From a virus: DNA of 37,071 nucleotides. Made by a program: the position numbers and the translations under genes. Below, piece after piece: positions 22,471 to 29,344 of this stretch (positions are counted from its first letter, which is position 1; each line of letters starts with the position of its first letter). The notes under the pieces were generated by a model. It was given only the letters and a program-made list of their open reading frames with translations. It made no database searches and was not told where the DNA came from. Location: the IMG/VR virus record IMGVR_UViG_3300034198_002656, positions 1-37,071 of that record. One strand, written 5' to 3'.

Positions 22471-22498
22471 AGTGTAGCACGTTGATGTACACTGTGAA
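22471..22498 (-). promoter_or_regulatory. Leftward promoter with inverted-repeat operator
   Basis: On the minus strand TTCACA (22498-22493) and TACACT (22476-22471), 16 bp apart, resemble -35 and -10 boxes. The arms AGTGTA (22471-22476) and TACACT (22488-22493) form a perfect inverted repeat with an 11-bp spacer over this promoter. The start of the RHH-like gene lies 26 bases downstream. The boxes match only 5/6 and 4/6 of the consensus. Confidence 0.45.
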
Positions 22499-22535
22499 AC
22501 ATAACTTGCAAAAATAATTTTCCAACAGGCAAAGC

Positions 22536-25004
22536 ATGAATACAGCAACACAAGTCACTCAGCATCCGGCATCAGTCGATGCATACATCAGACATGGTTG
22601 GAGCCTTGTGCCCATTCCAGCGGGCACCAAGGGGCCACGCACTCCAGGGTGGAACCTCAAACAAAACGCTATCAAGTCCCAGTCCGAACTGCCCCAAGGC
22701 TTTGGTATCGGTCTGGCCCATGCTTACAGTGGCACGATGGCGCTGGACATTGACGAATGGGTATCGGCGTCTGCTGCACTGCTACCCCACGGCATCGACC
22801 TCAACGCGCTCTACGGTGCTGCTGATGCTGTCATTGTGGACAGTGGGCGCAGTGGTCGCGGCAAGCTGATCTATCAGATGCCCTTTGGCTTGGCGCTGCC
22901 CTCCAAAAAGATTATCATTAACGGCAACACCAGTTATGAACTGCGCTGCGCCACGGCCAACGGCGTGACAGTGCAGGACGTGCTGCCACCCAGCATTCAC
23001 CCCGACACCAAACAGCCCTATCGCTGGGCAGGTAACGGTAACTGGATGCGCCTGCCCACAATACCTCAGGCCCTGCTCGATTTGTGGCAGTCCATGCTTG
23101 AGAAGGAAAAGGACCGGGTATTGTCTACAGGTGACGCGCTCAAGGCGTCGTGGGAAGATATCAAGTCGGCCATGGAGCATATCCCAGCAAACTGCACCCG
23201 CGAGGAATGGGTATCGGTGGGCATGGCGCTGCACTGGGCAGCGACTCAGACAAACGAGTTGGACCAAGCACTGTACTTGTGGAACGAGTGGAGCGCCCAG
23301 TCGGTGGAAAAGTACCCCGGTGCGCGTGAGATTCTGAACCAGTGGGGCAGCTTCAAGTCAGACAAAGCTACCGGCGTCAAGCTGGGCACGTTATTCCATA
23401 TCGCCAAAGACCACGGTTGGACTAGACCAGCGCCCGACATTGCAGGACTGTTCGCTGCCCTGGAAGACCCAGCCAGCCCCAGTGACCTATTGATTGACCT
23501 CAAGGCACCAGCGCCTAAGATGGACCTGTCATTGTGGCCTAGTGTTATCGCCCGTAGAGCCACCGAGGTCGGGGAAAGTGTGGGCTGCGACCCTTTGGTG
23601 CCCCTCTTTGCAGGCTTATCGGCTGTCTGCGGAGTGGTAGATGCTCGGAGCCGATTAGAACTGATTAAGGGCTTCCTGGTGCCTCCAGTATTGTGGCTAA
23701 TGACCATCGGCGCCCCGGCTGACAAAAAGACACCCGGCTCTAGCCCAATGATGTCGGTTCTGCGCAAACTGGAGATGGAAGACCTGCCCCGACACAAAAA
23801 AGAACTGCTTGACTGGGAAGGCAAGGAGGCGGCGTATGCTGCGTCCAAAAAAGCTTTTCTTGACTTCGCTCAGAGTGCTGACGGCATGCTTTCGATGGAT
23901 GGTGCACCAGTGGTCAACGAGATGCCGCCCATGCCTGCCAATCTGCGCATCACGGTCAAAGATGTAACCAGCCAGAAGCTCGTGCGCTTGGCAGCAGACC
24001 GGCCCCGCGGGTTACTGTGCTACTTGGACGAGATGAACTCGTGGGTTAAAAAGATGACCGATAAGACCAGCGGTGAGGATCGTTCGGCATGGGTACAGGC
24101 TTACGAGTCGGCCAGTTACGAGATGGACCGTGTGGGTAGCGGCTCTATTCATTGTGAGAACCTGGCAATCAGCATCTACGGCAATATCCAGCCTCGCGTA
24201 TTCAAGGAACATCTGCACAATCTGAGCGCTGACGGTTTGATTCAACGATTTATTCCCTGCGTACTTAATGGCGACCTCACCACGGTGCCTCGTGAGATAC
24301 CTGATTTCCTGACAAACGAAGCAGCATGGGAACAGACCCTACGGGTCGTGTATGCACTGCCACCAATGACCTATACGCTCAACCCTGAGGCCAAAATACT
24401 GTATCAAGAGTTTCAGATATGGTATGACAACAAGCGCAAAGACGAACGGCTGCTACAGTCGGATGATGCATTTATGACGGCATTCGGCAAGGTTGAGGGC
24501 CTGACCGGGCGGCTCGCGCTCATGTTCCACCTCATGGAGTCACCTTTTAACCCTACAGTGTCGGCTGACCTTATGGGCCGGGCTATCAGTTTGGCTAAAA
24601 CCTACTTCATTCCTGCGTTTCGGTACGCCCTCTCGGACCTAGGTGGCATTAGCACTTTCGAATCTTGGCTCAAGGACTACATCATCCACCATGCCGATGA
24701 GCAGATATTGTCACTTTCGGATATTAAACGCTCGGCCCGGCGTCAATTGGATAAGTCAACACCCCACCAGGCAGACCAGGCCGTGATTAACGCGATAGCA
24801 TCCTTGGAGGATGCTCGATGGGTTATTCGGATTGACGACCGCACCCAAGAGCATAGACATGTTGCCCAGTGGGCCATTAACCCGCGATTGGCTACCCACT
24901 TCAGCGACTACCGGGCTAAGGTCATCGCGGCCAAGCAACGCCAGCTAGACGAGATATACAAACTTAGCACAAGGGACAAGCCCAAAGTCCACGGCAACCA
25001 TTAA
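22536..25004 (+). CDS. Primase-helicase: PrimPol + PriCT-2 + DUF3987
   Basis: The 822-aa protein has three domains. Residues about 10-165 are a bifunctional primase/polymerase domain with ALDIDEW (Asp71, Asp73) and VLPPSIHPDTKQPYRW. About 205-295 is PriCT-2 (DIKSAMEHIPANCTREEWVS … GVKLGTLFHIAKDHGW). From about 330 on is a DUF3987 domain (LWPSVIARRATEVGESVGCD, FLVPPVLWLMTIG). The usual Walker A of DUF3987 (GPPGSGKSP) reads GAPADKKTPGSS here, so ATPase activity is uncertain. It is transcribed away from the replication operon and ends in a strong terminator. It should prime, and may help unwind, DNA for the family B polymerase. The ribosome site (ACAGGCAAAGC) is weak. Confidence 0.88.
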   Translation: MNTATQVTQHPASVDAYIRHGWSLVPIPAGTKGPRTPGWNLKQNAIKSQSELPQGFGIGLAHAYSGTMALDIDEWVSASAALLPHGIDLNALYGAADAVIVDSGRSGRGKLIYQMPFGLALPSKKIIINGNTSYELRCATANGVTVQDVLPPSIHPDTKQPYRWAGNGNWMRLPTIPQALLDLWQSMLEKEKDRVLSTGDALKASWEDIKSAMEHIPANCTREEWVSVGMALHWAATQTNELDQALYLWNEWSAQSVEKYPGAREILNQWGSFKSDKATGVKLGTLFHIAKDHGWTRPAPDIAGLFAALEDPASPSDLLIDLKAPAPKMDLSLWPSVIARRATEVGESVGCDPLVPLFAGLSAVCGVVDARSRLELIKGFLVPPVLWLMTIGAPADKKTPGSSPMMSVLRKLEMEDLPRHKKELLDWEGKEAAYAASKKAFLDFAQSADGMLSMDGAPVVNEMPPMPANLRITVKDVTSQKLVRLAADRPRGLLCYLDEMNSWVKKMTDKTSGEDRSAWVQAYESASYEMDRVGSGSIHCENLAISIYGNIQPRVFKEHLHNLSADGLIQRFIPCVLNGDLTTVPREIPDFLTNEAAWEQTLRVVYALPPMTYTLNPEAKILYQEFQIWYDNKRKDERLLQSDDAFMTAFGKVEGLTGRLALMFHLMESPFNPTVSADLMGRAISLAKTYFIPAFRYALSDLGGISTFESWLKDYIIHHADEQILSLSDIKRSARRQLDKSTPHQADQAVINAIASLEDARWVIRIDDRTQEHRHVAQWAINPRLATHFSDYRAKVIAAKQRQLDEIYKLSTRDKPKVHGNH

Positions 25005-25029
25005 AAATGGCCCCATAGGGGCCTTTTTT
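25005..25029. terminator. Bidirectional intrinsic terminator
   Basis: GGCCCC (25009-25014), loop ATA, GGGGCC (25018-25023), then six T. On the other strand the same hairpin is followed by ATTTTT. It sits between the converging primase gene and the HTH gene operon and can end both transcripts. Confidence 0.85.
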
Positions 25030-25049
25030 ACGTTTGGGCTATGGTAGCC

Positions 25050-25298
25050 CTAGGCAGTAGGTAACCCCGGCTCCACGGGCTTTTTAGGTGCCACGCTGGG
25101 CAATAGGTGGGCATGAATCGCCGGTGCCATCACTTCGATAGCTTGGAGTACCGTTATTAAGCGCAGCAGTGCACCACCTGGGGCGCGTGTCCCGTTCTGA
25201 TACTTAATGATTGTGTGGGCGCTTACACCTAGGTAGTCGGCCACTTGGGCCACAGATAGTTCGAGTCGCGCGCGCAGGTCAATGATTGGGTTTGTCAT
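25050..25298 (-). CDS. XRE-type helix-turn-helix regulator
   Basis: The 82-aa protein is a single HTH domain: LRARLELSVAQVADYLGVSA then HTIIKYQNGTRAPGGALLRL (about 8-47), with the usual scaffold of Cro/CI-type proteins. A Pro-rich tail ends the protein. It is the last gene of a short leftward operon whose promoter at 25908-25935 contains a palindrome between the -10 and -35 boxes. This protein is therefore the best local candidate to bind the CCC-N3-GGG operator family, which is inference. It starts one base after a 17-codon frame that may couple it to the upstream gene. Confidence 0.8.
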   Translation of the reverse strand: MTNPIIDLRARLELSVAQVADYLGVSAHTIIKYQNGTRAPGGALLRLITVLQAIEVMAPAIHAHLLPSVAPKKPVEPGLPTA

Positions 25299-25299
25299 G

Positions 25300-25353
25300 T
25301 CATAGTTCCAATAAAATAAAGATAAGGGCCACGATTAGCCCGACTAGGATCAA
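25300..25353 (-). CDS. Possible 17-aa hydrophobic peptide
   Basis: TTG 25353 overlaps the TGA of the coiled-coil gene and would encode MILVGLIVALIFILLEL, ending TGA 25302-25300 just before the HTH gene ATG. The peptide is almost wholly hydrophobic, like a minimal membrane protein, and fits the coupled style of the operon. No separate ribosome site is seen, and the frame is short enough to be chance. Confidence 0.3.
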   Translation of the reverse strand: MILVGLIVALIFILLEL

Positions 25354-25595
25354 CGTTCGTTCCAGTGATATTCGGCCAAATCAGAACGTAGACTGGCGGC
25401 TTCGCTCTGGGTTTCGCGCAATTGTTTAGTTACGGCCTCTAATTCGGAATTAAGCTCATCAACGGCGTCATTTAGTTGGTTCCGCTCAAGCTCCAGGTCA
25501 GCGATGCGGGCGAACAGTTCAGCGGTACGGGTGAAGCCTTCGGAATAGGCGCGGTGCCGTTCGCACAAACTTGCGTAATATTGAACAGAATTCAT
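25350..25595 (-). CDS. Small coiled-coil protein
   Basis: The 81-aa protein (MNSVQYYASLCERHRAYSEG…) consists after residue 25 of an unbroken coiled coil (ELFARIADLELERNQLNDAV, DELNSELEAVTKQLRETQSE). GGAATCAACC precedes ATG 25595. No enzymatic motif. Such proteins are frequent in phage early operons and probably mediate protein contacts. It sits between the 84-aa gene and the HTH gene. Confidence 0.72.
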   Translation of the reverse strand: MNSVQYYASLCERHRAYSEGFTRTAELFARIADLELERNQLNDAVDELNSELEAVTKQLRETQSEAASLRSDLAEYHWNER

Positions 25596-25608
25596 GATGG
25601 TTGATTCC

Positions 25609-25863
25609 TTATTCAGCGCTTAGGGGTAGATTGAAAACAAACGCATGGTCACCATTAGGCAACTGGCCGCCTAGCATGGGGATGGACGATAGAGTTATCC
25701 AGCCCAACTTAAGAGCCAAGGCATTAGCAGCCTCACGGTGCACTGCTTGACCGTTCAACTCGTGTGGGTAAGGGATAGTGATTGAACCAGCAGCGCACCA
25801 GGCCTTGATGCGTGAGCCGCGTGTGTTTGTTGGTCCGAGATAGCGGGTTTGAATAGCTTGCAT
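25609..25863 (-). CDS. Conserved small early protein ('MQAIQTRYLGPTNTRGSRIKA' type)
   Basis: The 84-aa protein begins MQAIQTRYLGPTNTRGSRIK and continues with ITIPYPHELNGQAVHREAAN. I recognise this as a very widespread small protein of phages, plasmids and integrated elements in proteobacteria; its function is unknown to me. AGGACAATTTATC precedes ATG 25863. It is the first gene of the leftward operon driven by the consensus promoter at 25908-25935. Confidence 0.8.
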   Translation of the reverse strand: MQAIQTRYLGPTNTRGSRIKAWCAAGSITIPYPHELNGQAVHREAANALALKLGWITLSSIPMLGGQLPNGDHAFVFNLPLSAE

Positions 25864-25907
25864 GATAAATTGTCCTAACTGTTACATGGCGATGTTGCCA
25901 TGAGTGA

Positions 25908-25935
25908 ATTATAACCCAGTGGGTTACGGTGTCAA
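25908..25935 (-). promoter_or_regulatory. Consensus sigma-70 promoter with embedded palindromic operator
   Basis: On the minus strand TTGACA (25935-25930) and TATAAT (25913-25908) match the consensus exactly with a 16-bp spacer. The palindrome TAACCC-ACT-GGGTTA fills the spacer and touches the -10. The first gene starts 45 bases downstream. A protein bound to the palindrome would block polymerase. Confidence 0.8.
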
Positions 25936-26242
25936 CAAGTATTTGCAAACTATTTTTTAGGGACAAACCCTATGGGTTGGTTAATGTTACCAGGGTGCCA
26001 ACTGTGTCAACTGTGACTGGTCAGGGGGGTACTTGTTTTGATGATTCTGAAAAGGCACAAGGAAATAGAAAAAATAGCCTATTAAGGATTTCCCTGCGCG
26101 GAGTCATTTTGTCGCAGTTGACCAAAAAACCCAAAAAACTAGCCCATTGGGTCATTCCCCCCATGTTTTACTCTCTCGAAAAGTAACCCAACGGGCTAGT
26201 TTTGACCCGATTTTGCTTAAAAAACAGGCACTTTTTACGTTA

Positions 26243-26291
26243 TCAACTGTGACACTGTGACAAGGGGGTTTGTCACACTTGTCACAGTTGA
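26243..26291. repeat. 49-bp imperfect inverted repeat built from TCAACTGTGAC
   Basis: TCAACTGTGAC (26243-26253) pairs with GTCACAGTTGA (26281-26291), and the inner arms TGTGACAA and TTGTCACA extend the stem, leaving a small bulge and a G-rich loop. The 12-mer GTCAACTGTGAC also occurs at 26006-26017 and, with one mismatch, on the minus strand at 26111-26122. It may be a cruciform-forming site or a double operator. Confidence 0.75.
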
Positions 26292-26352
26292 CCCCCCTAA
26301 TAACCCGTTGGGTCATGACCCGTTGGGTTAATTGGTACCCATTGGGTTGACC

Positions 26353-26428
26353 TGGGTACATTGGGTTGACTTGGCCCATTGAATCACTGGGTGCTGTGAT
26401 GCTGTGATGCATGGGTACATTGGGTTGA
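26353..26428. repeat. 17-bp direct repeat
   Basis: TGGGTACATTGGGTTGA occurs exactly at 26353-26369 and 26412-26428. Between the copies lie CCCATTGAATCACTGGGTG and CTGTGATGCTGTGATGC. The copies extend the CCC-N3-GGG series in degenerate form. Confidence 0.8.
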
Positions 26429-26564
26429 TCTGGGTGCGTGGGTGCCATGGAATCGGGAAAAGTTTTGAGGGGGTGGGGGAGGGCCGAGCCAAGTGGCCCA
26501 CGGCTGCGGAGGCACCTCAGACAATTTTTTTATTTTTTCATTTGCTCCAATAACCCAATGGGTT

Positions 26565-26607
26565 CACTTACCCCACTTACCCCACTTACCCCACTTACCC
26601 CACTTAC
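26565..26607. repeat. 9-bp tandem repeat CACTTACCC
   Basis: Four exact CACTTACCC units and a partial fifth (CACTTAC) run directly on from the last CCC-N3-GGG palindrome and end 55 bases before the terminase small-subunit start. Iterons of this size are typical of initiator or terminase small-subunit binding sites. Confidence 0.88.
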
Positions 26608-26662
26608 ATCATTGCACCACCTGTGACACATGCACCATTCATTGTGATAGTATCCAGCCACT

Positions 26663-27283
26663 ATGAATACTAAGTTCACAGGCGCACCTGTCACAACGGA
26701 TCAGGTAAATAGCGTTTATTCCACAAGTCGAACTAAGACTGACCCACAGCTAATTCCAGACCACAACGTCGAATTGCCTGATTGGCTTAGTGCGCCCGTG
26801 GAAACTTCCCCTCCCCTGCTCTCCCCCGCCGTTGTCAAGGCTCAAACAGACCTGATGCTTACACAGTATGAGATCGTGTTCATGCGCGTAATCGAACAGA
26901 TTGCCGCGGGTCGCACGTTCCAGTCTGTGATCAGGGATGACTTTCGTGAGTTTGAGCATGGTGCGTTTCTCAGGTGGATCAAGCGCGATCCGGAGAGACA
27001 CCAGATGTACAAGGAAGCCAAGGAGCTTCGCACGGAGACATGGGCCAACGAGATCATTGAGATTGCCGATGCTGACGACTCCATGGAGGACGTTGCCCGG
27101 TCCAAGCTGCGGATCGACACTCGCAGATGGCTCATGGGTACTGACAATCGTAAACAGTACGGTGAGGTCAAGACCATCGACGTGGGCGGTCAGATCAGTA
27201 TCCTAGGTGCACTGGCAGCTGCTGACAGTCGGGTGATTGACCTGGCTGATGTGGATGACGTAACCCCAAGGATAGAAGACTGA
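26663..27283 (+). CDS. Terminase small subunit, Sf6-like
   Basis: The 206-aa protein has a disordered N-terminus (about 1-60), a helix-turn-helix-like DNA-recognition part (IAAGRTFQSVIRDDFREFEH, then AFLRWIKRDPERHQMYKEAK), and the signature of Sf6-type small terminases: WANEIIEIADADDSMEDVAR, then SKLRIDTRRWLMG and KQYGE. It would bind the packaging site and regulate the large subunit as a ring. No good ribosome site precedes ATG 26663 (TATCCAGCCACT), so another signal or low expression is possible. The stop TGA overlaps the next ATG by one base. Confidence 0.88.
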   Translation: MNTKFTGAPVTTDQVNSVYSTSRTKTDPQLIPDHNVELPDWLSAPVETSPPLLSPAVVKAQTDLMLTQYEIVFMRVIEQIAAGRTFQSVIRDDFREFEHGAFLRWIKRDPERHQMYKEAKELRTETWANEIIEIADADDSMEDVARSKLRIDTRRWLMGTDNRKQYGEVKTIDVGGQISILGALAAADSRVIDLADVDDVTPRIED

Positions 27284-27666
27284 TGACTATTAAATGGCTT
27301 GACCGTAGGATGTCATATCCAGGCCCATATCTCACGTTGTGTACTACGCAAGAGCAGTACATTCAGGTGTTTGAAAAATGTAAAGTGGTTCCTGTAAGCG
27401 ATTGGATAACTACTCCACATGCTGACGCCACCACTCACCATTTACATAATCCTGAAGGGGATGCTGTTTGTGTAATTTGCATGCGCGTTCAACCTAATCA
27501 TACTTCGATTGAAATTGCAGGTTTGCTGGTACATGAGGCTGTGCATGTGGTGCAAGATTACTTTGTACGAATTGGTGAGCACTCACCTGCTACTGAACAA
27601 TATGCTTACGCGGTTCAAAATATTTCCCAAGAATTAATGAATGCTTATGCGGAAAGCCTAAACTGA
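27283..27666 (+). CDS. HExxH metallopeptidase-like protein between the terminase genes
   Basis: The 127-aa protein has VHEAVHVVQDYFVRIGEHSP followed by ATEQYAYAVQNISQELMNAY (about 83-122). HEAVH is a zincin motif (HExxH), and the Glu in ATEQYAYA, 17-18 residues later, is placed as the third ligand of a gluzincin. The N-terminal half contains CVICMRV on a likely core strand. It overlaps both neighbours by one base (TGATG), inside the terS-terL pair. Its base composition is more AT-rich than the terminase genes on either side. Small proteins of this type between terminase genes recur in phages; a target is not known. It might process a head protein or a host factor. Confidence 0.75.
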   Translation: MTIKWLDRRMSYPGPYLTLCTTQEQYIQVFEKCKVVPVSDWITTPHADATTHHLHNPEGDAVCVICMRVQPNHTSIEIAGLLVHEAVHVVQDYFVRIGEHSPATEQYAYAVQNISQELMNAYAESLN

Positions 27667-29192
27667 TGCAGAAGCCTATATATAGTGGTGAGGAGGAGCA
27701 GACGCTTATGTCCAAGCTCTGGAGCCCCCAAATCAAGGATGACCCTGAGAGCTTCGTGCTGTTCACTTTCCCTTGGGGCGTGGAGAACACCCCGCTGGCT
27801 AAGTTCAAGGGGCCGCGTAAGTGGCAGCGCAGGGTGCTGCGTGAGATCACAACCCACATCAAGGACAACAAGGGTGTGCTGGACATGGAGGCGCTGCGCG
27901 TAGCGGTGTCCTCTGGCCGGGGGATCGGGAAGTCGGCACTGGTGGCGTGGTTGATCCTATGGATGCTAAGCACCCGGATAGGCAGCTCTGTCATCGTATC
28001 GGCTAACAGCGAGAACCAGCTTCGCACGGTCACATGGGGTGAGTTGACTAAGTGGGCCACGATGGCGGTTAACTCGCACTGGTGGGAGGTGAGTGCCACG
28101 AAGCTGAGCCCGGCTACGTGGCTGACTGACCTGGTAGAGCGTGACCTTAAGAAGGGTACTCGGTACTGGGCAGCTGAGGGTAAGCTGTGGAGCGAGGAGA
28201 ACCCAGATGCCTACGCGGGTGTGCACAACCATGACGGCATGATGGTGATCTTCGACGAGGCGAGCGGCATACCTGATGGCATTTGGAGTGTGGCGGCGGG
28301 CTTCTTTACAGAGAAGATTCTGGATCGGTACTGGTTCGCGTTTAGTAACCCACGGCGTAACACCGGGTACTTTTTCGAGACGTTCCACGGCAAACGTGAC
28401 TTTTGGAAGGGGCAGATCATTGACGCCCGGACCGTTGAGGGCACCGACCAGGCTGTGTACAACCAGATCATTGCTGAGTACGGGGACGACTCGCGTGAGG
28501 CGCGGGTGGAGGTCTATGGCGAGTTTCCAGCCACGGGCGAGGACCAGTTTATATCGCCTACGGTGGTCGAGGATGCGTTTGGACGGGAGAAGTACAAGGA
28601 CATGACTGCTCCCATCGTGATTGGCGTTGACCCGGCCAGGGGTGGCATGGACAGCACAGTGATTGCAGTGCGCCAAGGGCGTGACATTGTGGCTATCCGG
28701 CGGTTCAAGGGCGACGACACCATGACAACAGTGGGTCATGTGATTGACGCGATAGAAGAGTACAAGCCCCTGCTGACGGTAATCGACGAAGGTGGGCTGG
28801 GGTACGGGATTTTGGACCGTTTGAACGAGCAGCGGTACAAGGTTCGAGGTGTGAACTTCGGCTGGAAGTCGAAAAACCCGGTTATGTGGCAGAATAAACG
28901 GGCTGAGATGTGGGGAATGATGAAGGATTGGCTTAAAACGGCCAGTATTCCCCGCGATCGGCAGCTGAAGGCAGATTTGACGGGTCCGATGCGGAAAACG
29001 AACTCAGCCGGGGCCATTTTGCTGGAAAGTAAGAAAGAAATGAAGGCCCGTGGGCTCGCTTCCCCGGATGCTGCGGACGCAATTTGCGTAACATTTGCTT
29101 TTCCTGTAGCACATCGTGATTATAATGTGCGAACTGAACGCCGTGTAAACGCGCAATCCGGCAGCGCAGCAACATCATGGATGGGGTCTTAA
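27666..29192 (+). CDS. Terminase large subunit (ATPase-nuclease)
   Basis: The 508-aa protein has Walker A SSGRGIGKSA (about 82-91), Walker B MMVIFDEAS (about 192-200) and coupling motif FSNPRRNTG. The RNase H-like nuclease carries VIGVDPARGG (Asp322), LLTVIDEGG (Asp374) and LASPDAADAIC (Asp468/Asp471). It pumps DNA into the prohead through the portal and cuts it, probably by a headful mechanism as in P22 and Sf6. That agrees with the circularly permuted look of the window. ATG 27666 overlaps the preceding TGA by one base, with GGAAAG upstream. Confidence 0.93.
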   Translation: MQKPIYSGEEEQTLMSKLWSPQIKDDPESFVLFTFPWGVENTPLAKFKGPRKWQRRVLREITTHIKDNKGVLDMEALRVAVSSGRGIGKSALVAWLILWMLSTRIGSSVIVSANSENQLRTVTWGELTKWATMAVNSHWWEVSATKLSPATWLTDLVERDLKKGTRYWAAEGKLWSEENPDAYAGVHNHDGMMVIFDEASGIPDGIWSVAAGFFTEKILDRYWFAFSNPRRNTGYFFETFHGKRDFWKGQIIDARTVEGTDQAVYNQIIAEYGDDSREARVEVYGEFPATGEDQFISPTVVEDAFGREKYKDMTAPIVIGVDPARGGMDSTVIAVRQGRDIVAIRRFKGDDTMTTVGHVIDAIEEYKPLLTVIDEGGLGYGILDRLNEQRYKVRGVNFGWKSKNPVMWQNKRAEMWGMMKDWLKTASIPRDRQLKADLTGPMRKTNSAGAILLESKKEMKARGLASPDAADAICVTFAFPVAHRDYNVRTERRVNAQSGSAATSWMGS

Positions 29193-29193
29193 C

Positions 29194-29343
29194 ATGCCAC
29201 TCAAGAAATCTACCAGCCCCGCTGCATTCCGAAAAAATGTTGCTGCTGAAGTAAAGTCAGGCAAACCCGTCAAGCAAGCCGTGGCAATCGCCTACTCGGT
29301 AAAGCGTGAAGCTGCTAAACCTGCACCAAAAGGCAAGAAATAA
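29194..29343 (+). CDS. 49-aa Lys/Ala-rich protein ('KQAVAIAYS' type)
   Basis: The product starts MPLKKSTSPAAFRKNVAAEV and continues KSGKPVKQAVAIAYSVKREA, ending KPAPKGKK. I recognise 'MPLKKS…F..N…G.P.KQAVAIAYS.KR' as a very common small phage protein of unknown role that lies next to terminase or head genes. It is strongly basic and could bind nucleic acid. It ends one base before the portal ATG. No strong ribosome site is visible, so it may be coupled to terL, whose stop is one base upstream. Confidence 0.8.
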   Translation: MPLKKSTSPAAFRKNVAAEVKSGKPVKQAVAIAYSVKREAAKPAPKGKK

Positions 29344-29344
29344 T

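Larger units (their letters stand above)
25912..26565. repeat. Array of eight TAACCC-N3-GGGTTA-type palindromes
   Basis: Copies (15 bp each) start at 25912, 25965, 26140, 26184, 26301, 26316, 26335 and 26551. All keep CCC-N3-GGG; the outer arms vary slightly (TAACCC, AAACCC, TAGCCC, TGACCC, GTACCC). The copies at 26301 and 26316 are directly adjacent and together make a 30-bp palindrome. Degenerate half copies (CATTGGGTTGA) lie at about 26359 and 26418. They resemble operators of one DNA-binding protein, or origin/partition iterons. Confidence 0.8.
25864..26662. other. Non-coding control region of about 800 bp
   Basis: No frame here combines a ribosome site with protein-like sequence. The region holds a consensus leftward promoter, eight CCC-N3-GGG palindromes, four copies of a 12-bp GTCAACTGTGAC-type motif, a 49-bp imperfect hairpin, a 17-bp direct repeat and a 9-bp tandem array just before the terminase genes. 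It separates the leftward HTH operon from the rightward packaging operon. It is therefore the likely master switch and a candidate replication origin or packaging start. Near the right end TGACAC (26623-26628) and TAGTAT, 18 bp apart, are a weak rightward promoter candidate for the terminase genes. Confidence 0.7.

Noticed and set aside
25050-25298. HTH protein as a CI-type lysogeny repressor
   Set aside because: It is only 82 aa without an oligomerisation or cleavage domain, and no integrase or excisionase is visible, so temperate life is not supported.
25733-25966. 77-aa minus-strand frame overlapping the 84-aa early gene
   Set aside because: It runs through the consensus promoter and its -10 box and overlaps a well-supported gene in another frame.
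25929-26186. 85-aa plus-strand frame in the control region
   Set aside because: It begins with GTG without a ribosome site, runs through the promoter and several operator palindromes, and its sequence lacks protein-like patterns; the repeats explain the DNA better.
26152-26448. 98-aa minus-strand frame in the control region
   Set aside because: Its residues simply translate the CCC-N3-GGG and GTCAACTGTGAC repeats, and no ribosome site precedes it.
26438-26626. 62-aa plus-strand frame ending in LTP repeats
   Set aside because: The LTP repeats are only the reading of the 9-bp tandem array; codon use and composition are not coding-like.
27966-28739. 257-aa minus-strand frame opposite terminase large subunit
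   Set aside because: It is antisense to conserved terminase motifs and has no recognisable domain; a shadow of GC-rich third positions.
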